Assembly: GCA_947165285.1 (NCBI GenBank)
Contig: CAMUZS010000006.1
Coordinates: forward strand, 1-33,033
DNA length: 33,033 bases
Source: an uncultured Mycoplasmatota bacterium
GTDB taxonomy: Bacteria > Bacillota_I > Bacilli_A > RF39 > UBA660
Direction: 5' to 3'
Shown here: piece after piece, positions 30,401 through 33,033 of the stretch
Layout: every line of letters begins with the position of its first letter
Numbering within the stretch: the stretch's first letter is position 1
Made by a program: the position numbers and the translations under genes
Notes under the pieces: model-generated
Told to the model about the DNA's origin: nothing
Databases searched by the model: none
The model's input: the letters and a program-made list of their open reading frames with translations, nothing else

Positions 30401-32748
30401 GTTAATTTATCAGTAGTATATGGAATTGGATTACTTTCAGTAGAAACTGTATATTCAAATGTATTTTCATTAAATCCTGATACAGTAGTTGGTGTAGCAG
30501 AACCTATTCCTACTTTAAGATCAGATAATGTTGCAATATCATATTTCTTTCTAGTTACATTTATTGTATAAGTATTAACATTTCCAGATTCAGAAGTTAC
30601 AGTTACAGAAATTGTATTTACTGTATCAAAACTAAAGTTTTTATTACCAGTAATTGAAGTTAATTCTGCATTATTATCAGCAAGAGTTGCACTTACTTCA
30701 ACTTGTTCAACATTTGGTTCAACAGTAGCTGTATAATTTCCCTTAGTTAGTTGGAATGTTTCATTAATTGTACCTGGATTAATAGATAATGCACTTAAAT
30801 AGTTATTATTTGATTCTTGTCTTTTTAATTTAACTTTATATACTCTAGTAGTACCATCTTCAGCAGTTACAATAATTCCAGCTTTAGTAGTAGTAATTCC
30901 AAAGTCTTTAGAAGCACTATTTATAGTTTTAATAGAAGTATCTATAGCTTCAGATGAAGACATATCTATAATACTAACATAAGCTTTTCCAGTATCTTTA
31001 GCAGTAGCTGATATTGAAACTGTAGTTACATTTGGATCATAGGTATATTCATATTCACCTTGAGTAGCATCAAAATTTTGATTAAATGCAGGTGATAAAT
31101 TTCCTTGAGGATTTGATGTTACACTCATTGTTTGTAATAAACTTTCATGTGATTTTTGATGTACTCTTATTGTATATGTCTTAGTAGTACATACATTAGC
31201 TGGATCATAATCACAATCTTCTGATCTAACTCTAATTTGATATTCATTATCACCAACACTAATTGCTTTATTTCCTAAATCTTCAGCAACTATAGTTTGT
31301 TTATTATCTGCAAGTGTTGCTCCAATAGTTAAACTTGTTTTTGTATATAATACATCATCTAAATCATATTCAGTTTTATTTCCTTCAAGAATATTATTAC
31401 CATCAACAGTTAATGTTGCAAGATTTACATTTTTAGATGGTGCAGTTCTTGTTACATTAAATGTATATGTTTTCTTTCCACAGTTAGCATAAGCATTACC
31501 TGGAACACTTTGATATTCACTTCTACAATCTTCTGCTTCAACATAAACAGTCTTTGTAGTAGTTACATCATTTATATCATCAGTAGTAAAATTCCAAGTT
31601 CCATCATATGTTGCAGTTGCATTTTCATGAGTTGTTTCTACTGTTATATCAGTTGTTGTTGTTTTATATGTAATATCTTTTGTTGCTCCACTATTACTAT
31701 TAATTTGAGCAACAGTTCCTAGATCTACATTATTTGTTGTAGTAAATGTCTTTAATGAAGTATTATTTGATAATCTATATACATGTAACTTATAAATAGT
31801 CATATCTGTTGATTCAGCAAGTATAGTTACAGTTAAATCATTATTTCCAACATTTAATGATTGAGCGCCCAAACCAGTTACAGTAGTAGCATTAGGATCA
31901 GTTTTTTGACCAGCTAAAGTTAATGTTTCTACGTTATAAGGAACTACAAATGTATATTCTAAATCATATTTTGATGACGGAACAAAATCATTTTCTAAAT
32001 AATCAATTCCATTATTTCCAGTTGCAGTAAATGTTTTTAAAGTACCATCTGTTGATGTATTTGAAAGCATTGATAATACTTTTTCATCTAAAGTTAATGT
32101 AACATTATTTGCATTAGCATCAGTAGCTGCAGTATCATCTAAAGCATCACTAAATCCTATTTTTATGTCAGATCCTGCAGTAACATCTAATACTGTATAG
32201 AAAAATCCATAAATTGGTACAGCCTTTGTTAAAGGAGCATTATAATCACCAGATGATATTAATGTAGCAATTCTATGATCATCAACAAAAGTAGCATCAG
32301 AAGCATCCCATGCTTTTACTTTTGTTCTACCATTAACATACATAGTGTAGTAGTTATTATCATAATTTATTTGATCTGGATATCCTAATTCCTTTGATAA
32401 TTTACCAAATTCTGGTCCATATGAAGACTCAAAAATTTGTAATTGAGTTGGATCAGTTTGAACTAATGCTTGTAAATTACCAATTGTCGAATTAGTTGCA
32501 TCAGGTGTAAAGTATAATACAGCCATAATAACTTCGTCTTTTTCAACAACGTTATTAGTGATTTCTTTATCATCTAATTCACCTGCTAAAAACTTTTCAA
32601 AGCATACTTGTCCGCCCTCTTCTTCTAAATCACACGCAGAAGAAACATTATATGTTTTGAAACTTAATGTATCAGCAGCATAAACCTTTCCTGTTACAAA
32701 TAAACAAATTGCGGTAAATAAAATTAAACTTAATCTTTTAATTTTCAT
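24409..32748 (-). CDS. Giant secreted protein: ~24 cadherin-like modules and a C-terminal dockerin
   Basis: The protein has 2779 residues. Signal peptide 1-24 (cut near VYA/AD). A beta-rich N-terminal domain spans 25-226. About 24 tandem modules of 90-112 residues (227-2625) each begin near N-x-x-L-x-x-[LI]-x-V, carry a GF/PxFxxxTxxY strand and end AEDG...YTINVTR or similar. This is the cadherin-like beta-sandwich pattern. A small beta module (2626-2716) ending in DYIVVK precedes the dockerin (2717-2779). That has two EF-hand-like repeats, DTDGNGQITPFD and DADNNQTITPFD, each followed by AVK[VI]INHYLEK. No enzyme motif, LPXTG or membrane anchor is seen. It heads an operon with two membrane cohesin-like genes. 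Start at 32748 has GAGGAG upstream. Likely a long surface fibre or adhesin. Confidence 0.88.
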   Translation of the reverse strand: MKIKRLSLILFTAICLFVTGKVYAADTLSFKTYNVSSACDLEEEGGQVCFEKFLAGELDDKEITNNVVEKDEVIMAVLYFTPDATNSTIGNLQALVQTDPTQLQIFESSYGPEFGKLSKELGYPDQINYDNNYYTMYVNGRTKVKAWDASDATFVDDHRIATLISSGDYNAPLTKAVPIYGFFYTVLDVTAGSDIKIGFSDALDDTAATDANANNVTLTLDEKVLSMLSNTSTDGTLKTFTATGNNGIDYLENDFVPSSKYDLEYTFVVPYNVETLTLAGQKTDPNATTVTGLGAQSLNVGNNDLTVTILAESTDMTIYKLHVYRLSNNTSLKTFTTTNNVDLGTVAQINSNSGATKDITYKTTTTDITVETTHENATATYDGTWNFTTDDINDVTTTKTVYVEAEDCRSEYQSVPGNAYANCGKKTYTFNVTRTAPSKNVNLATLTVDGNNILEGNKTEYDLDDVLYTKTSLTIGATLADNKQTIVAEDLGNKAISVGDNEYQIRVRSEDCDYDPANVCTTKTYTIRVHQKSHESLLQTMSVTSNPQGNLSPAFNQNFDATQGEYEYTYDPNVTTVSISATAKDTGKAYVSIIDMSSSEAIDTSIKTINSASKDFGITTTKAGIIVTAEDGTTRVYKVKLKRQESNNNYLSALSINPGTINETFQLTKGNYTATVEPNVEQVEVSATLADNNAELTSITGNKNFSFDTVNTISVTVTSESGNVNTYTINVTRKKYDIATLSDLKVGIGSATPTTVSGFNENTFEYTVSTESNPIPYTTDKLTTAYTKGNDYETVTGDIGEYNLQPGNNEIKITVTSHDGKVVKTYTINAYRQKNTDNETKGVTVAGVNATVTEDPQVYEVTLPNSVSSIKKSDVVISYSPDATLSQPSAEMSLSTQTTNVYNYSITAANGDVQNYTINITREKSRNANITRVNLFVGDEATSTRYCVMADNENSCKIEVPVGTTKYHFETVHDATASVDPVDSTEYTMTTAVSDSSQVRNIEVTAEAGNKKNYAITVERAKSTNANLSSITVTDITDPLNPEVIDLPPTCTVSGVLSQTCNLSVEPGVKVIKIEAETEDEKANIISGLQSALNLPFNTVRNEIKVEAENTTVDKTYTLNITRIMGYDTTLSDLQVESTTIPSFDADDTEYTYANQTYATTELNIRAITTDNLAKVTKVVGIDKDGNERNATITASNDVSATVSLATELNTIKVTVTAHNGVDTDDYIINVNRTKNDDTGIKGITVNGVTAIKDENDDTKYTVTVANDVTEANSSNVVVEVNDGATSYDAKATYTVPTLALDTLDTNGDPVENTLIIPVTAEDGSIQNYNVIITRTPSNVVTLNRVNLYVGEEATTSRYCVFTGTELTCSIPVDVDTTGFRLEGILEDPKSSVEFTSGTETNPFDMPSSESTKVVTATVTAENGVNKRDYTVTVERAKSSNSYLKELTTNAASDTMVRVNDFTANKTVYNVTVPGTQDKLTVHAETEDDKSKMTSEYTITNTNEIDFTANLDEPGKNTTVEFEVTAENGNSITYTLNVTREKNIEPRLASIAINAIEIEGFDPDTTEYTITEPYGYLYNNISVTATNVDATYGTRTGTGTVALQTIYYDNHTSDNEYVNDVVVRGYAQNTEIYQDYVVHVKRAANNSTAVAKVEMLYNGTKHTATYNNGAYNITVPNSVKIADDTNVFVTVADPQIPATDNYATVSQGSTDLVTNVANTHKFTVTAEDGTQKEYRLVITREKSNVSSLNNIYIQDAEGNDIGSWSPSFTSGTRNYTITLADGDTDFYVIPVKGEDNETISGIPADGKYTLEDSSIVINVTVTSEDETSVTPYKLTVKRTANNNNNLGSITVSDIDGNYYTVTQSESDATHYSVTLPGNYDTAIVDVTPENNLSNVEYVGKNTGTVNHYTVPVGTVTKQIKITSESGASQSYYLEITRERKTDNYLTELKVDDGDNLIDENNKEENEFNLGYVDYNKSGVRITYVKSDTDAIVTGDGYRSLSVGENKLEVKVKAQDETERIYTIVINRKANTEARLTYLAVNGGTALTPTFNGSDENNNQPLYVTTVSNAKTKITKSDVTAIASDSNATIDKMEELELSTTNPDSNIYTVTVTAQDGTTTKTYNIKVIRRQSGDATLKEVRLFDTATLIPALDQTTTNYTISVPYGNNTFRMEVIPNSEDAVVSGIDGETEFTLADSPIRIVVQAEDGTMKVYTFTIIEALSNDATLGDLYVMGHTMTPTFNSTTLKYELDDIPLGTMGLNVQATPSNANASIKYKLGNVEQANNIVNLADSQVLGKYTITVEVTAADGVAKKPYSIEFNMVAANNNYLAKIIPSTGTLSPTFSKGVAEYNVNVSNETTSVDLTVKADDDYASVSIDDSNYFFTDTEDKVFTFDELEVGNNWKTIYVKAGNNDVKSYRVNIIRQSALPSSENHLAGLSVINGDKTYDLTPEFDIDTLNYEIEEEIPFDLEQVTINVTKNHNLETIRYYVDLVEQSGNVVTLPKSNGKKQIIVQVSAEDGTPINYTIDYTKNASSNAYLSNIADSTHKIEFDRETFTYSYSVDYDVDSITYQFTAEDAKTNIAVGGNNSKSSLLYTKSGLVIGRNEITVVATAEDGTVLTYSVIVNRLPEDPEDELITSEAYGHTIADGMIKTARLNDTVLDLKNQLDNDNIKLEVWTVDNDDQLVNQLSDTDTIATGQVVVLKVNGRETDRDYIVVKGDTDGNGQITPFDAVKVINHYLEKSILKNPYLEAADADNNQTITPFDAVKIINHYLEKASLFN

Positions 32749-32784
32749 AAACTACACACTCCTCTAATATTATTTGCTATAAAA

Positions 32785-32827
32785 ATTATACCATTAATAT
32801 GTAAAACATCTACACGATTTTACATAT
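32785..32827 (-). promoter_or_regulatory. Promoter of the giant-dockerin operon with a 31-bp inverted repeat
   Basis: An extended -10, TGG-TATAAT (TATAAT at 32790-32785), has no recognisable -35. The -35 region is covered by a perfect inverted repeat with 10-bp arms ATATGTAAAA (32797-32806) and TTTTACATAT (32818-32827), spacer 11. A weak -35 plus an overlapping dyad is the expected look of a regulated promoter. The leader to the ATG is about 30 nt. Confidence 0.65.
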
Positions 32828-32830
32828 TTT

Positions 32831-32860
32831 TTGCATATTTGACACAAATTTTACTATAAT
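32831..32860 (+). promoter_or_regulatory. Possible divergent promoter on the plus strand
   Basis: TTGCAT (32831-32836), 18-bp spacer, TATAAT (32855-32860). It would start a divergent transcript next to the operator of the giant gene. Moderate match only. Confidence 0.4.
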
Positions 32861-32931
32861 GTTTGTCAATTATTGATAAGCAATAAAAAATACATAATAA
32901 TTATTAAACTACTATGTTTTTGGAGAATTTT

Positions 32932-32958
32932 ATGATTTACGTAAAAAAAGATTGTTGA
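32932..32958 (+). CDS. Possible 8-codon ORF with a good ribosome site
   Basis: GGAG six bases before ATG, then MIYVKKDC and TGA. It lies about 65 nt downstream of the possible plus promoter. The SD spacing is good, but an ORF this short may be chance. Nothing else gene-like is visible between 32860 and 32980. Confidence 0.25.
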   Translation: MIYVKKDC

Positions 32959-32979
32959 CAGCTTTAATATTTGATTCCA

Positions 32980-33010
32980 TCAAAAAAAGAGATGATTTTT
33001 ATCATCTCTT
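32980..33010 (-). terminator. Terminator of a gene entering from the right edge
   Basis: A perfect 10-bp stem AAGAGATGAT/ATCATCTCTT (33001-33010 with 32987-32996), 4-nt loop, then seven T residues on minus (32988-32982). Confidence 0.85.
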
Positions 33011-33033
33011 AATCTCTTGGTGGATTTACTGAA
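33009..33033 (-). CDS. C-terminal end of an unidentified gene, cut by the window edge
   Basis: One minus-strand frame reads ...SVNPPRD then TAA at 33011-33009, with the stop at the base of the terminator hairpin, as for many genes here. Too short to identify. The frame is inferred from that stop position. Confidence 0.4.

Noticed and set aside
31510-31722. Plus-strand open frames inside the giant gene and other long genes
   Set aside because: They encode Cys/Ser/Ile/Tyr-rich shadows of Asn/Thr-rich codons on the other strand, lack ribosome sites and oppose well-supported genes.
24409-32748. CRISPR-like or satellite DNA repeats in the large gene
   Set aside because: The repetition is at protein level, with modules of 90-112 residues of diverged sequence. 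There are no short identical direct repeats with unique spacers.
19694-32748. A conventional cellulosome locus
   Set aside because: Dockerin and cohesin-like domains are present, but no glycoside hydrolase, carbohydrate-binding module or S-layer anchor is recognisable. The term would suggest a function not supported here.

Overview
The window is about three-quarters A+T. Shine-Dalgarno sites are strong (AGGAGG, or a GGTGA core 3-7 nt before the start), there are textbook TTGACA/TATAAT promoters, intrinsic terminators are numerous, and tyrS carries a T-box leader. Trp is read from TGG and TGA is a stop, so the code is standard rather than mollicute code 4. Together this points to a low-GC Bacillota, plausibly one of the small-genome uncultured gut Bacilli/Clostridia; that placement is inference. 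Almost every gene is on the minus strand. Only def, one XRE regulator and a possible tiny ORF are on plus.

Reading from low coordinates: (i) 1-2232, DNA-uptake genes comEA and a 3'-truncated comEC. (ii) 2394-3543, peptide deformylase converging on a membrane-anchored thioredoxin-like protein. (iii) 3604-5883, small unrecognised proteins from strong promoters, the last following a hybrid histidine kinase (5895-7724). (iv) 7788-9596, a stand-alone acyl-adenylating (ANL) enzyme. (v) 9697-13299, an accessory block: a CFI-box-like protein, a small partner, a divergent XRE regulator with palindromes, a degenerate SDR/epimerase-like protein, a 121-aa protein and an HExxH protein. (vi) 13368-19636, four class I aminoacyl-tRNA synthetases (tyrS with T-box, trpS, metG, gltX) with a four-Cys mini-protein inside the cluster.

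(vii) 19694-32748 is the striking part: a surface-assembly locus. A 2779-residue secreted protein has an N-terminal beta-rich domain, about 24 cadherin-like beta-sandwich modules, a small pre-dockerin module and a C-terminal two-repeat dockerin. The next two genes encode secreted proteins that begin with cohesin-like domains, continue with cadherin-like modules and end in one membrane span with a cytoplasmic tail. A third, separately promoted gene encodes a soluble cohesin-like protein. The simplest reading is a cohesin-dockerin system that docks a giant fibrous protein on the cell membrane. There is no catalytic module, so it looks like a cellulosome-type joint reused for a surface fibre or adhesin. 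Its promoter has a 31-bp inverted repeat over the -35 region.

Two window-wide themes stand out: most terminators contain the stop codon of the gene they end, and a TTTGATAC motif recurs at four promoter regions.
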